Origin: Isoptericola luteus
Lineage (GTDB): Bacteria > Actinomycetota > Actinomycetes > Actinomycetales > Cellulomonadaceae
Length of the DNA stretch: 64,000 nucleotides
Direction: 5' to 3'
Assembly: GCF_020297055.1 (NCBI RefSeq)
Contig: NZ_JAIXCQ010000006.1
Coordinates: forward strand, 62,001-126,000
The notes beneath the pieces were generated by a model, which saw nothing but the letters and a program-made list of their open reading frames with translations, did not search any database and had not been told where the DNA came from. Each line of letters starts with the position of its first letter. Position 1 is the first letter of the stretch. A program made the position numbers and the translations under genes. This document shows, in pieces, positions 1 through 8,204 of the stretch.

Positions 1-276
1 AACGGCATGGGCTCGGGGATCGTCATGACCCTGGGGGCGGACGTCGCGCCCGCGGACGTGCGGCCCACGTTCCTCAGCGTGTGGCGGCTGTTCCAGGACA
101 CCGGTGACGCCCTCGGCCCGCTGGTGCTCTCGGCCGGGGCGGCGCTCGGGTCTCTCGCGGCCGGCGTGTGGGCGACGGCCGTGCTGGGGGCGGGCTCTGC
201 TGCGGCGCTCGCGCGCTGGGTGCCGCGCTACTCACCGCACGGGAACCTGGTGCGCGGCCGACGCCGGGGTCTCTGA
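1..276 (+). CDS. MFS transporter, C-terminal fragment (5' end outside window)
   Basis: The frame is open from the first base, so the gene begins upstream of the window. The visible 91 residues read like the end of a major facilitator transporter: a cytoplasmic loop containing SVWRLFQDTGDALGPL, then a hydrophobic Gly/Ala-rich helix (about residues 40-68), then a short basic tail. Such proteins export or import small solutes across the inner membrane; the substrate cannot be told from this piece. Its end overlaps the end of the opposite-strand quinone reductase gene by 45 bases. The family call rests only on the tail and on hydrophobicity. Confidence 0.6.
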   Translation, partial: NGMGSGIVMTLGADVAPADVRPTFLSVWRLFQDTGDALGPLVLSAGAALGSLAAGVWATAVLGAGSAAALARWVPRYSPHGNLVRGRRRGL

Positions 277-1101
277 CGGCCACGTGTCCGTGACGGCGGT
301 GTCGGTGCGGTGCACCCCGAGGCCGGAGCGACCCGGCGCGAGGTCGGCCCGCAGCTCGTCGTTCCGGTCGTAGTCCCCGCTCTCGTGCGTCCGGTACTCC
401 ACCCACGGGCCGTCCTCCAGGCCGGCCAGGCGCGCGCGCAGGGTCCGGGCGGCCTGCGCGTAACCGCCGTCGTCCATCCGGTTCGCGCCGAGGACGAGCA
501 CCGGATCGGCGACTCGCATGCCCGTGTACCAGAAGGTGCCGTGCAGCAGTCCGAAGAGCACCTCGGTGAGGTCGCCGTGCAGGCCGCGCGGCCCGACGCC
601 GTTGCCCGCGCCCACCGTCACCACCGCGAGGGCTCGCCGCCCGGCGAGGCCGCCGTCGCCGTAGCGCAGGGTGCGGCCCGAGCCCGGGTCGCGCACGCCG
701 TAGGCGAAGCCCTGGACGAGCACCCGGTCGAGCCATCCCTTGAGGATCGCCGGCGGCCCGTGCCACCACAGCGGGAACTGCAGGACGACGGTGTCGGCCC
801 AGGCGAGCTTGTCGTGCTCGGCACGGATGTCGGGCGCGAGCGTCCCGGCGCGCAACGCGCGCTCGGAGGCCGCGGCGACGTCGAGCCGGTCCGTCGGCAG
901 CTCGTCAGGCAGGCCCTCGAACGCGCCGTCGTCCGGCTCGCCGAAGTCGGCAGCGGTGACCACGGGGTTCCACCCCATCGCGTACAGGTCCGACTGGACC
1001 ACCTGGTGCCCGCCGGCGCGCAGCGCGGCCACGCCGTCGTCGCGCAGGTTTGCCGTCAGTGACCGGGGCTCCGGGTGGGCGAGCACCCACAGGACCTTCA
1101 T
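232..1101 (-). CDS. NAD(P)H dehydrogenase (quinone), flavodoxin-like fold
   Basis: This 289-residue protein starts MKVLWVLAHPEPRSLTANL, the typical N-terminus of the NQO1/MdaB/KefF flavodoxin-fold family, in which the AHPEPRS-type loop binds FMN or FAD phosphate. The family signature QFPLWWHGPPAILKGWLDRV follows at about residues 130-149. These enzymes carry out two-electron reduction of quinones with NAD(P)H and avoid semiquinone radicals. A GGGAG ribosome site sits 6 bases before the ATG. The C-terminal 40 residues are polar and extend past the family core. It is divergent from the GlxA-type regulator gene (114 bases between starts), which could control it; that is inference. Confidence 0.85.
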   Translation of the reverse strand: MKVLWVLAHPEPRSLTANLRDDGVAALRAGGHQVVQSDLYAMGWNPVVTAADFGEPDDGAFEGLPDELPTDRLDVAAASERALRAGTLAPDIRAEHDKLAWADTVVLQFPLWWHGPPAILKGWLDRVLVQGFAYGVRDPGSGRTLRYGDGGLAGRRALAVVTVGAGNGVGPRGLHGDLTEVLFGLLHGTFWYTGMRVADPVLVLGANRMDDGGYAQAARTLRARLAGLEDGPWVEYRTHESGDYDRNDELRADLAPGRSGLGVHRTDTAVTDTWPSETPASAAHQVPVR

Positions 1102-1215
1102 CGTCAGCTCTCCCTCTGTCGGTGGCGGCGCCGGCCGTGGCGCCGTGCACCACTCTGCAGGGCTGCGGCGTCCGCGGCCAGTGGCCGGAAAGCCACACCG
1201 TGCAAGGATCGGGCC

Positions 1216-2277
1216 ATGCCCACGACGACCGAGGCGGCGCCGGGACCGCCCGAGCGCCACCTGGTGGCCGTCCTCGTGCGCGACGGCGTCATGCCGCTCG
1301 AGCTGGGTCTGGTCCACCAGCTCTTCGGCGTGGCCCGTGCTGCCGACGGCCGCCGCCTGTACCGCGTGCGCACCTGCGCGGCGGAGCCCGGGAGGGTCCG
1401 CACGGACGCCGACTTCGCCGTCGAGGTGCCCCACGGCCCCGCGACCCTCGCCGAGGCGGACACCGTGGTCGTTCCCGCCTCGCACGAGCTCGACGAGACG
1501 GAGCACGCCGCGGTCGGCGAGGACCTCCTCGCCGGCGTCCGGCCGGACGCGCGGATCGTCTCGATCTGCACGGGCGCGTTCGTGCTGGCCCGGGCCGGCC
1601 TGCTCGACGGGCGGCGGGCGACGACGCACTGGCTGTCCGCCGAGCGCTTCCGGGGCCGCTTCCCGCAGGTCGACCTGGACGCGAGCGTGCTGTTCACCCA
1701 GGACGGCCGGGTCCTGACCTCGGCGGGGGAGGCCGCGGGGATCGACCTGTGCCTGCACCTGATCCGCACCGACCACGGCGCGGCCGTCGCCAACGACGTC
1801 GCGCGCCGCACCGTCGTCCCTCCCTTCCGCGACGGTGGGCAGGCCCAGTACGTGGACCTCCCCGTGCCGGAGGCGACCGGCGAGCACACCGGCCCGGCAC
1901 GGGCGTGGGCGCTGGAACACCTGGACGAGCCCATCGGCCTGGCGGACCTCGCGCGCCGCGCGGCGATGAGCACCAGGACCTTCACCCGCCGTTTCCGTCA
2001 GGAGGTGGGCGTCTCGGCCGGGGCGTGGCTGGTGCAGCAACGCCTCGTCCGGGCTCGCCACCTGCTGGAACGCACCGACCTGCCGGTCGAGGCCGTCGCC
2101 CGCCGCGCAGGCTTCGGCACCGGTGCGTCGCTGCGCCAGCGCTTCGGCAGCCAGCTCGGCGTCAGCCCCGCCGCCTACCGGGCCACGTTCGCCCACGGTC
2201 GCGCAGAAGGCGCCCGCACGGAGAAATCACCTCACGAGTCCCGTGAGTTGCTTGACGGAACTGCACTTCGCACCTAG
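1216..2277 (+). CDS. GlxA-type transcriptional regulator (DJ-1/PfpI domain plus AraC HTH)
   Basis: The protein has 353 residues in two parts. An N-terminal DJ-1/PfpI-like domain (about 10-180) carries the nucleophile-elbow sequence ICTGAFVLA and then THW. A C-terminal AraC-type double helix-turn-helix (about 235-335) has MSTRTFTRRFRQEVG and ends with the GVSPAAYR motif. Family members such as GbdR and CdhR activate catabolism of compatible solutes (glycine betaine, carnitine). The ATG at 1216 has AAGGA 8 bases upstream. Its stop codon lies only 9 bases before the transaminase ATG of the ectoine-like operon, so it probably controls that operon, the divergent quinone reductase, or both. The ligand is unknown. 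Confidence 0.85.
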   Translation: MPTTTEAAPGPPERHLVAVLVRDGVMPLELGLVHQLFGVARAADGRRLYRVRTCAAEPGRVRTDADFAVEVPHGPATLAEADTVVVPASHELDETEHAAVGEDLLAGVRPDARIVSICTGAFVLARAGLLDGRRATTHWLSAERFRGRFPQVDLDASVLFTQDGRVLTSAGEAAGIDLCLHLIRTDHGAAVANDVARRTVVPPFRDGGQAQYVDLPVPEATGEHTGPARAWALEHLDEPIGLADLARRAAMSTRTFTRRFRQEVGVSAGAWLVQQRLVRARHLLERTDLPVEAVARRAGFGTGASLRQRFGSQLGVSPAAYRATFAHGRAEGARTEKSPHESRELLDGTALRT

Positions 2278-2286
2278 ATGTAGGTG
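2231..2286 (+). promoter_or_regulatory. Promoter-like element flanked by two palindromes before the ectoine-like operon
   Basis: Inside the last codons of the regulator gene, TTGACG (2252-2257) is followed after 17 bases by TAGATG (2275-2280), a plausible -35/-10 pair, although the -10 is weak. Two perfect inverted repeats flank it: CTCACG-agtcc-CGTGAG (2231-2247) just upstream, and CACCTA-gatg-TAGGTG (2271-2286) covering the -10 and ending at the transaminase ATG. Palindromes in these positions look like activator or repressor sites. The promoter strength and the binding protein are inferred. Confidence 0.5.
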
Positions 2287-3528
2287 ATGGAGGTCTTCGA
2301 GAAGTGGGAATCCGAGATCCGCGGCTACAGCCGGGCCTACCCCACGGTGTTCGCCTCGGCGTCGAACGCGCGTCAGGTGGACGAGGCCGGGCGTAGCTAT
2401 ATCGACTTCTTCGCGGGCGCCGGGGTGCTCAACTTCGGTCACAACAACCCGCGCATGAAGCGCGCCATGATCGAGTTCCTCGAGGCCGACGGCGTCGCGC
2501 ACAGCCTCGACATGGCCACCACGACCAAGCGGGACTTCATCGAGGCCTTCGTCGCGACGGTGCTCGTGCCGCGCGGCATGACGATGCGGCTCCAGTTCAT
2601 GGGACCCACCGGGACCAACGCCGTGGAGGCGGCGCTCAAGCTCGCGCGGCGGGTCACCGGTCGCCGCGAGGTGGTCGCCTTCACCCACGGGTTCCACGGC
2701 ATGACCCTGGGTGCGCTCGCGCTCACGGGCAACGACGCCTTCCGCCGGGCCGCGGGCGTACCGCTGGACAACGTGCACCGGCTGCCGTTCGAGACCGCCC
2801 CCGGCGGCGGCCTCGCGTCGCTCGAGGCGTACCGGGCGCAGCTCGCCGACGTCTCGAGCGGGCTGCTGCCGCCGGCGGCGTTCGTCGTCGAGACGATCCA
2901 GGCCGAGGGCGGCGTCAACGTCGCGAGCCCCGAGTGGCTGCACGCCGTGCAGGACCTCGCGCACGACGTCGGAGCGCTGTTCGTCATCGACGAGATCCAG
3001 GTGGGCTGCGGCCGCACCGGCAGCTACTTCAGCTTCGACGGCATGGGGCTGGACCCGGACGTCATCTGCCTGGCCAAGGGCATCGGTGGCTACGGGACGC
3101 CGCTCGCCATGAACCTCAACCGCCCCGAGCTCGACGCCCAGTGGGCGCCCGGGGAGCACACCGGCACGTTCCGGGGGCAGGGCCTGTCGTTCGTGGCGGG
3201 ACGCCAGGCGCTGACCTACTTCGACGACGACGAGCTCATGACGCAGGTCCGCGCCAAGGGCGACGTGATCCGCAACGCCCTCGAGGACCTGGCCGCCGGG
3301 ATCGACGGTGCCGTCGTCCGCGGCCGCGGCATGATCCAGGGCCTCGACGTGGTCGACGGCGCACGCGCCAAGGCCGTCGCCGCGGCCTCCTTCGAGCGCG
3401 GGCTGCTCGTCGGCCCCTGCGGCAGCGGCGGCCGCGTGCTCAAGGCCATCCCGCCGCTCACCATCGGAGACGACGACCTGGCCGAGGGCCTGGAGATCCT
3501 CGCCGAGGCGGTGCGACGCACGAGCTAG
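2287..3528 (+). CDS. EctB/DoeD-like diaminobutyrate transaminase (class III, PLP)
   Basis: The 413-residue protein closely resembles L-2,4-diaminobutyrate transaminase: EKWESEIRGYSR at the start, YIDFFAGAGVLNFGHNNP (about 38-55), GPTGTNAVEAALKLARR (about 101-117), FTHGFHGMTLGALALTGN, IDEIQVGCGRTG, and the PLP lysine in LAKGIGGYGTP (about Lys264). Such enzymes interconvert diaminobutyrate with 2-oxoglutarate and aspartate semialdehyde with glutamate. In ectoine synthesis EctB runs towards diaminobutyrate; in degradation DoeD runs the other way. No ectA or ectC is present and a DoeA-like hydrolase follows, so degradation is favoured. A GTG three bases earlier is an alternative start; no clear ribosome site precedes either. 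Confidence 0.85.
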   Translation: MEVFEKWESEIRGYSRAYPTVFASASNARQVDEAGRSYIDFFAGAGVLNFGHNNPRMKRAMIEFLEADGVAHSLDMATTTKRDFIEAFVATVLVPRGMTMRLQFMGPTGTNAVEAALKLARRVTGRREVVAFTHGFHGMTLGALALTGNDAFRRAAGVPLDNVHRLPFETAPGGGLASLEAYRAQLADVSSGLLPPAAFVVETIQAEGGVNVASPEWLHAVQDLAHDVGALFVIDEIQVGCGRTGSYFSFDGMGLDPDVICLAKGIGGYGTPLAMNLNRPELDAQWAPGEHTGTFRGQGLSFVAGRQALTYFDDDELMTQVRAKGDVIRNALEDLAAGIDGAVVRGRGMIQGLDVVDGARAKAVAAASFERGLLVGPCGSGGRVLKAIPPLTIGDDDLAEGLEILAEAVRRTS

Positions 3529-3554
3529 TCCGACGAGCAGCGAGGAGGCCGGGC

Positions 3555-4787
3555 ATGCGGCAGCGCGACGACATGACGTTCCCGTTCGAGGAGTACGAGC
3601 GGCGCGTCGGCGACCTGCGCCGACGCATGGCCGACCGGCTGCTGGACGCCGTGGTGATCACGGACCCCGAGAACCTCATGTACCTGACGGACTACCAGAC
3701 CACCGGGTACTCGTTCTTCCAGGCCCTCGTGGTGCCGCTCGACGCGGAGCCGTTCATGATCACCCGCTCCATGGAGGAGTCGAACGTCGTCGCCCGCACG
3801 TGGGTCGAGCTCACCCGCCCCTACCCCGACACCGGGGACGCGATCCAGAGCCTCGTGCAGTCGCTGCGGGAGTTCGGCCTGCACACCAAGGACGTCGGGT
3901 ACGAGCGCAACAGCTACTACTTCCCGGCCTACCACCAGGACTACGTGCACACGTCGTTCCGGGAGGGCCGCCTGCTGGACTGCTTCGGCATCGTCGAGGA
4001 GGGCCGCATCTGCAAGTCGCCCGCGGAGATCGAGGTCATGCGCCGGGCGGCGCACGCGACCGAGGTCGGGATGCGCGCGGGGATCGAGGCGGCCGCCGCC
4101 GGCGTCACGGAGAACGACATCGCCGCCGAGATCAGCGCGGCCATGTTTCGTGCGGGGGGCGAGTTCCCCGCCGTGATGCCGTACGTGACGTCCGGGCCGC
4201 GGACGATGATCGGGCACGCGACGTGGGAGGGGCGCACCGTGCAGCCGGGGGAGCACGTGTTCCTCGAGGTCGGCGGGTGCTTCCGCCGCTACCACACGGC
4301 CATGATGCGCACGATCGTGCTCGACGACCTGTCGCCGTCCCTGTACGTGGCGCAGGAGCGCATGAAGCTGGCGCTCGCGGAGGTGGAGGCCGCCATCCGG
4401 CCGGGGCTGACGGTGTCCGACGCGGACAACATCGTGCGCAGCATCATCTCGGACAACGGGGTCCAGGGGGAGCTCATCACGCGGTCCGGGTACTCGATCG
4501 GCATCGCGTTCCCGCCGAGCTGGGACGAGGGCTACATCGTGAGCCTCAACCAGGGCGACTCCCGCATCCTGCGCGAGGGCATGACGTTCCACATCATCCC
4601 GTGGATGTGGGGGGTGGACGGGGACAAGACCGTCGGCATCTCCGACACCGTCCGCGTGACCGCCGACGGCTGCGAGTCGTTCTTCACGCTCGACAAGGAC
4701 TTCACCAGCAAGCCGGAGCACGCCGCCGTCCGCGCGCCCGACGACGTCGAGGCCGAGCCCACGCCCATCCGTCCGGAAGTCGCCTGA
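3555..4787 (+). CDS. Ectoine hydrolase-like M24-family protein (DoeA/EutD type)
   Basis: This 410-residue protein has the creatinase/prolidase architecture: an N-terminal domain (about 1-160) and a C-terminal pita-bread domain (about 170-390). The five metal ligands of M24 peptidases are mostly replaced. HVFLEVGG stands where VxxDxGG is expected, YHTAMMRT stands for SDxTRT, and RSGYSIGI stands for the TGHGIG histidine motif. A degenerate metal site fits DoeA/EutD ectoine hydrolases, which to my knowledge work without metal, opening the ectoine ring to N-acetyl-diaminobutyrate. GGAGG lies 6 bases before the ATG at 3555, and the flanking transaminase and dehydrogenase support the assignment. 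A creatinase-like enzyme is the alternative. Confidence 0.75.
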   Translation: MRQRDDMTFPFEEYERRVGDLRRRMADRLLDAVVITDPENLMYLTDYQTTGYSFFQALVVPLDAEPFMITRSMEESNVVARTWVELTRPYPDTGDAIQSLVQSLREFGLHTKDVGYERNSYYFPAYHQDYVHTSFREGRLLDCFGIVEEGRICKSPAEIEVMRRAAHATEVGMRAGIEAAAAGVTENDIAAEISAAMFRAGGEFPAVMPYVTSGPRTMIGHATWEGRTVQPGEHVFLEVGGCFRRYHTAMMRTIVLDDLSPSLYVAQERMKLALAEVEAAIRPGLTVSDADNIVRSIISDNGVQGELITRSGYSIGIAFPPSWDEGYIVSLNQGDSRILREGMTFHIIPWMWGVDGDKTVGISDTVRVTADGCESFFTLDKDFTSKPEHAAVRAPDDVEAEPTPIRPEVA

Positions 4788-4797
4788 GGAGGTGCAC

Positions 4798-6180
4798 GTG
4801 CTCACCGTGACCGATCCGAGCACCGGCGAGGTGGTCAGCGAGCAGCCCGCCGCGACCGCTGCCGAGGTCGAGGCCGTGCTGGCCGCCGCCGAGGCGGCCC
4901 GTGAGCCGTGGGTGGCGCGCGGTCTCGAGGGCAGGGCGCAGGTGCTCCACGCCGTCGCCGCCCACCTGCGGGCGCACGTCGAGGACCTCGCTCCGCTGAT
5001 GACGCTGGAGATGGGCAAGCCGATCACCGAGGCGCGCGGCGAGGTGGAGAAGGCGGCCTGGTGCGCCGAGCACTACGCCGAGCACGCCGCCGCCTACCTG
5101 GCCGACGAGGTCATCGCCTCTGACGCCACCCGCAGCTACGTGCAGCACCTGCCCCTGGGCACCGTGCTCGGCATCCTGCCGTGGAACGCCCCGTTCTGGC
5201 TGGCGCTGCGGTTCGCCGCCCCCGCGCTGATGGCGGGCAACACCTGCGTGCTCAAGCATGACCCGCACGTGCCCGGCTGCGCGGCGGCGATCGGCCAGGT
5301 CTTCGCCCACGTGCTCGCCGAGGCGGGCGCGCCGGCAGGGGTGTTCGCGAACCTGCCGCTGGAGACGGCCGACGTCGCGGACGTCGTCCGGGACCGGCGC
5401 GTGCAGGCGGTGTCGTTCACGGGCTCCGCGCGGGGCGGGGCGGCCGTCGCGGCCGTCGCGGCGGGGGAGATCAAGCCCGCCGTGCTCGAGCTCGGCGGGT
5501 CGGACCCGTGCATCGTGCTCGCCGACGCCGACCTCGACGCCGCGGCGGACGTCATCACGACGTCGCGGATCATCAACGCCGGCCAGTCGTGCATCGCCGC
5601 GAAGCGCATCATCGTCGAGGCGCCCGTGCACGACGAGCTGGTCGACCGGCTGCGCGTCCGCCTCGCCAAGCTGGTCGTCGGCGACCCGCGCGAGGCGCAG
5701 ACGCAGGTGGGCCCGATCGCCCGCGCCGACCTGCGTGACACCCTGCACCGGCAGGTCACCGAGACGGTGGCCGCCGGCGCGTCCCTGCTGCTCGGCGGCG
5801 AGCTCCCCGACGGCCCGGGCTACTTCTACCCGCCGACGCTGCTCGCCGGCGTCACCGACCGGATGCCGGCGGCGTGCGAGGAGACGTTCGGCCCGGTCAT
5901 GGTGGTGATGCGGGCCGCGGACGCCGAGGACGCGCTCGCGCGGGCCAACGACACCGACTACGGGCTCGCCGCGAGCGTCTGGACGACCGCCGAGCGGGGC
6001 GAGGAGCTCGCCCGGCGGATCGCCGCGGGCCAGGTCTCGGTGAACGGCATCGTCAAGACCGACCCGCGGCTGCCGAGCGGTGGGATCAAGCGTTCGGGCT
6101 ACGGCCGCGAGCTCGGCCCGCACGGGATCAAGGAGTTCGTCAACGCCCAGCAGGTGTGGGTCGGCCCGCGCCGCGGCTGA
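4798..6180 (+). CDS. NAD(P)-dependent aldehyde dehydrogenase, DoeC/GabD-like
   Basis: The 460-residue protein is a complete aldehyde dehydrogenase. It has the oxyanion-region sequence GILPWNAPFWLALR (about 120-133), the general-base glutamate in LELGGSDP (about 231), the catalytic cysteine in NAGQSCIAAKR (about 265), and the PFGP-like EETFGPV near 360. It resembles succinate-semialdehyde dehydrogenases. In this operon its likely substrate is aspartate semialdehyde from the transaminase, giving aspartate, as DoeC does. The GTG at 4798 has GGAGG 5 bases before it, overlapping the end of the hydrolase gene; a GTG at 4792 is too close to that site. It ends the operon, tail to tail with the lyase gene. 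Confidence 0.85.
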   Translation: MLTVTDPSTGEVVSEQPAATAAEVEAVLAAAEAAREPWVARGLEGRAQVLHAVAAHLRAHVEDLAPLMTLEMGKPITEARGEVEKAAWCAEHYAEHAAAYLADEVIASDATRSYVQHLPLGTVLGILPWNAPFWLALRFAAPALMAGNTCVLKHDPHVPGCAAAIGQVFAHVLAEAGAPAGVFANLPLETADVADVVRDRRVQAVSFTGSARGGAAVAAVAAGEIKPAVLELGGSDPCIVLADADLDAAADVITTSRIINAGQSCIAAKRIIVEAPVHDELVDRLRVRLAKLVVGDPREAQTQVGPIARADLRDTLHRQVTETVAAGASLLLGGELPDGPGYFYPPTLLAGVTDRMPAACEETFGPVMVVMRAADAEDALARANDTDYGLAASVWTTAERGEELARRIAAGQVSVNGIVKTDPRLPSGGIKRSGYGRELGPHGIKEFVNAQQVWVGPRRG

Positions 6181-6201
6181 CGCGGGCCGGCCCACGGCAC
6201 G

Positions 6202-8106
6202 TCACCGGACCGTCGCGAAGCTCGGGTGGGGCGGCTGGTTGTACGCCGAGTTCTGCCAGGCCACGGCCAGCCGGTACTGCCGGTCCTCCATGAGCGACGA
6301 GTGCGCGATCGGGGTGGGGATCGTCGTGGAGTAGATCCGCAGCGCGCTGCTGTCGCCGGTGCGCCAGACGACCTCCTCGCGCCAGTCCCCGATGATGTCC
6401 GCCTGGAGCGCGGGCGTCGCCTTGGTGCCGTTGTTCGACGCCACGCCTGTGGCGGTGAGAAGACGCGTGTCGCCGCCAGTGCCGTACTCGTCGACGTGGG
6501 TGCCGTCGAGCAGCTCGCGCTGCCCGTCGCCGTCCCACCAGACGACGAAGTTGGTGGAGCCGGGCTTGCGCCCGAGGTTTCCGTTGTCGGTGGCGCTCCG
6601 CAGACCGCTCACGGCCGACGACCACACCTCGGCGCCCGGGTTGCCCGCCCAGACGTCCGCCGCCACGCCGCGGCCGTTGTCGCAGCCGCACGCCGGGGCG
6701 CTGGACACGATCTGTCCCGTCGCCGCGTCACCGACCCAGTGCGCGGGGTCGCTGCCCGACTCCGAGGGCTTGAAGACCTCGAGCCCCGGCCGCGACGGCA
6801 CCAGGTCGCTGACGTGGTAGGCGTCGCCGTGGTGCGTACCGTTCTGCCAGAGGCCCCAGCCGTTGTCGTCGATCGCCATCGAGCCGTAGAGAATCTCGTC
6901 CCTGCCGTCGGAGTCGACGTCCGCGACCGAGAGCTGGTGGTTGCCGCGGCCGGTCCACTCGGGCCCGTTGGTCGACGAGCCGGAGTCGAACGTCCAGCGA
7001 CGCGTGAGCTCGCCGCCCCGGAAGTCCCAGGCGGAGACGGCGGTCTTGGCGTAGTAGCCGCGGCCCATGACGATGCTCGGGCGTGAGCCGTCGAGGTAGG
7101 CGGTGCCGGCGAGGAACCGGTCCACCCGATTGCCGTACGTGTCGCCCCAGTCGCCGACGTTGCCGCGTGCGGGCCGGAAGTCGGCGGTGTCGAGCACGGC
7201 GCCGTCGGTGCCGCGGAACACGGACAGGAACTCCGGTCCCGTCAGGACGTAGCCGCTGGAGTTCCGGTGGTCGGCGGACGCGCTGCCGATCACCTGCCCC
7301 GTGCCGGAGACCGAGCCGTCGCCGGTCCGCACCGCGACCTCGGCCCGGCCGTCGCCGTCGTAGTCGTACACCTGGAACTGCGTGTAGTGCGCGCCGGCCC
7401 GGACGTTGCGCCCCAGGTCGATGCGCCAGAGGCGCTCGCCGTCTAGCTCGTAGGCGTCCAGGAGCACGTTGCCCGTGTACCCCGACTGCGAGTTGTCCTT
7501 GGCGTTGCTCGGGTCCCACTTGAGGACGATCTCGTACTCCCCGTCGCCGTCCAGGTCGCCCACCGAGGCGTCGTTGGCGGAGTACGTGTAGCTGCCGCTC
7601 GGGGTGCTGCCTCCTGTCGGCACGTCGAGCGGGACGTCGAGCGTGCTCGCGAGCGCGCCCACGACGGGCTCGAGGACCAGCGAGCCCTGCGAGCGGGCCG
7701 GCGTGCCCGTGGACCGTGCCGCGGCCGCGCCGGGACCCGCGGGGACGACGGCGTACCGGGCGTCGGCGGGCGCGCCACGGTCGAGGAACGTGGTGGCACC
7801 GCGGACGGGCTCGGGCGAGACGAGCACGCCGTCGCGGTAGACGTCGAAGGCAGCGTCGTCGCCGTCGGCGGTGAGCAGGCGCCAGCTCACGACGTTGCCG
7901 TCGTCGCCGGGCGTGCTGATCGTGCCCCGTCCGGAGACGGGGGAGAGGCCCGGGGCGACGGCGACGCCCTGACCGGCGGGTTCCGGGAGGTCACCGGGTC
8001 CACCGGGGCGGTCGAGCGCGACGGCGAGGGTGGGCACCGACAGGGCGAGCGCGCCGAGGGCGGCGACGCACGCACCGAGTGTGGACTTGCGGGAGATCGG
8101 CAGCAT
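6202..8106 (-). CDS. Secreted rhamnogalacturonan lyase, polysaccharide lyase family 11
   Basis: This 634-residue enzyme begins with a signal peptide: a basic start MLPISRKS, then a hydrophobic Ala/Leu-rich core ending near residue 31. The mature protein has the PL11 plan, an N-terminal Fn3-like domain followed by an eight-bladed propeller with Asp-rich calcium loops such as DLDGDGEYEIVLKWDP (about 184-199), YDYDGDGRAEVAVRTGDG and DVDSDGRDEILYGS. PL11 enzymes (YesW, YesX) cut the rhamnogalacturonan I backbone of pectin by beta-elimination. ATGs occur at 8109 and 8106; GGAG is spaced best for 8106. The CE12 esterase and altronate dehydratase nearby act on the same material. Confidence 0.9.
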   Translation of the reverse strand: MLPISRKSTLGACVAALGALALSVPTLAVALDRPGGPGDLPEPAGQGVAVAPGLSPVSGRGTISTPGDDGNVVSWRLLTADGDDAAFDVYRDGVLVSPEPVRGATTFLDRGAPADARYAVVPAGPGAAAARSTGTPARSQGSLVLEPVVGALASTLDVPLDVPTGGSTPSGSYTYSANDASVGDLDGDGEYEIVLKWDPSNAKDNSQSGYTGNVLLDAYELDGERLWRIDLGRNVRAGAHYTQFQVYDYDGDGRAEVAVRTGDGSVSGTGQVIGSASADHRNSSGYVLTGPEFLSVFRGTDGAVLDTADFRPARGNVGDWGDTYGNRVDRFLAGTAYLDGSRPSIVMGRGYYAKTAVSAWDFRGGELTRRWTFDSGSSTNGPEWTGRGNHQLSVADVDSDGRDEILYGSMAIDDNGWGLWQNGTHHGDAYHVSDLVPSRPGLEVFKPSESGSDPAHWVGDAATGQIVSSAPACGCDNGRGVAADVWAGNPGAEVWSSAVSGLRSATDNGNLGRKPGSTNFVVWWDGDGQRELLDGTHVDEYGTGGDTRLLTATGVASNNGTKATPALQADIIGDWREEVVWRTGDSSALRIYSTTIPTPIAHSSLMEDRQYRLAVAWQNSAYNQPPHPSFATVR

Positions 8107-8122
8107 CATTGCTCCGTTCCGT

Positions 8123-8170
8123 GTGAGTCGATTCACTTCGGACGGTACGACACTGCCAGAAAGCGGTTGC
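8123..8170 (-). promoter_or_regulatory. Possible operators upstream of the rhamnogalacturonan lyase
   Basis: A near-palindrome GTGAGTCGATTCAC lies at 8123-8136 in the leader of the lyase gene. An imperfect LacI-type site GAAAGCGGTTGC lies at 8159-8170, with four of six symmetric pairs matching. Read on the minus strand, a TACCGT hexamer lies between the two. The nearby LacI protein could act here, but the site differs clearly from its own upstream palindrome, so the link is weak. Confidence 0.3.
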
Positions 8171-8204
8171 CCGCGTCATCCCCTGGTCCCACCCCGTGGG
8201 ACGC

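Noticed and set aside
232-2196. Open frame of 654 codons on the minus strand
   Set aside because: Only the last 289 codons match a protein family; the first 365 are antisense to the GlxA/AraC gene and are low-complexity Arg/Ala/Gly sequence.
2287-6180. Ectoine biosynthesis (ectABC) reading of the transaminase gene
   Set aside because: No acetyltransferase or ectoine synthase gene is beside it, and the next genes are a hydrolase and an aldehyde dehydrogenase.
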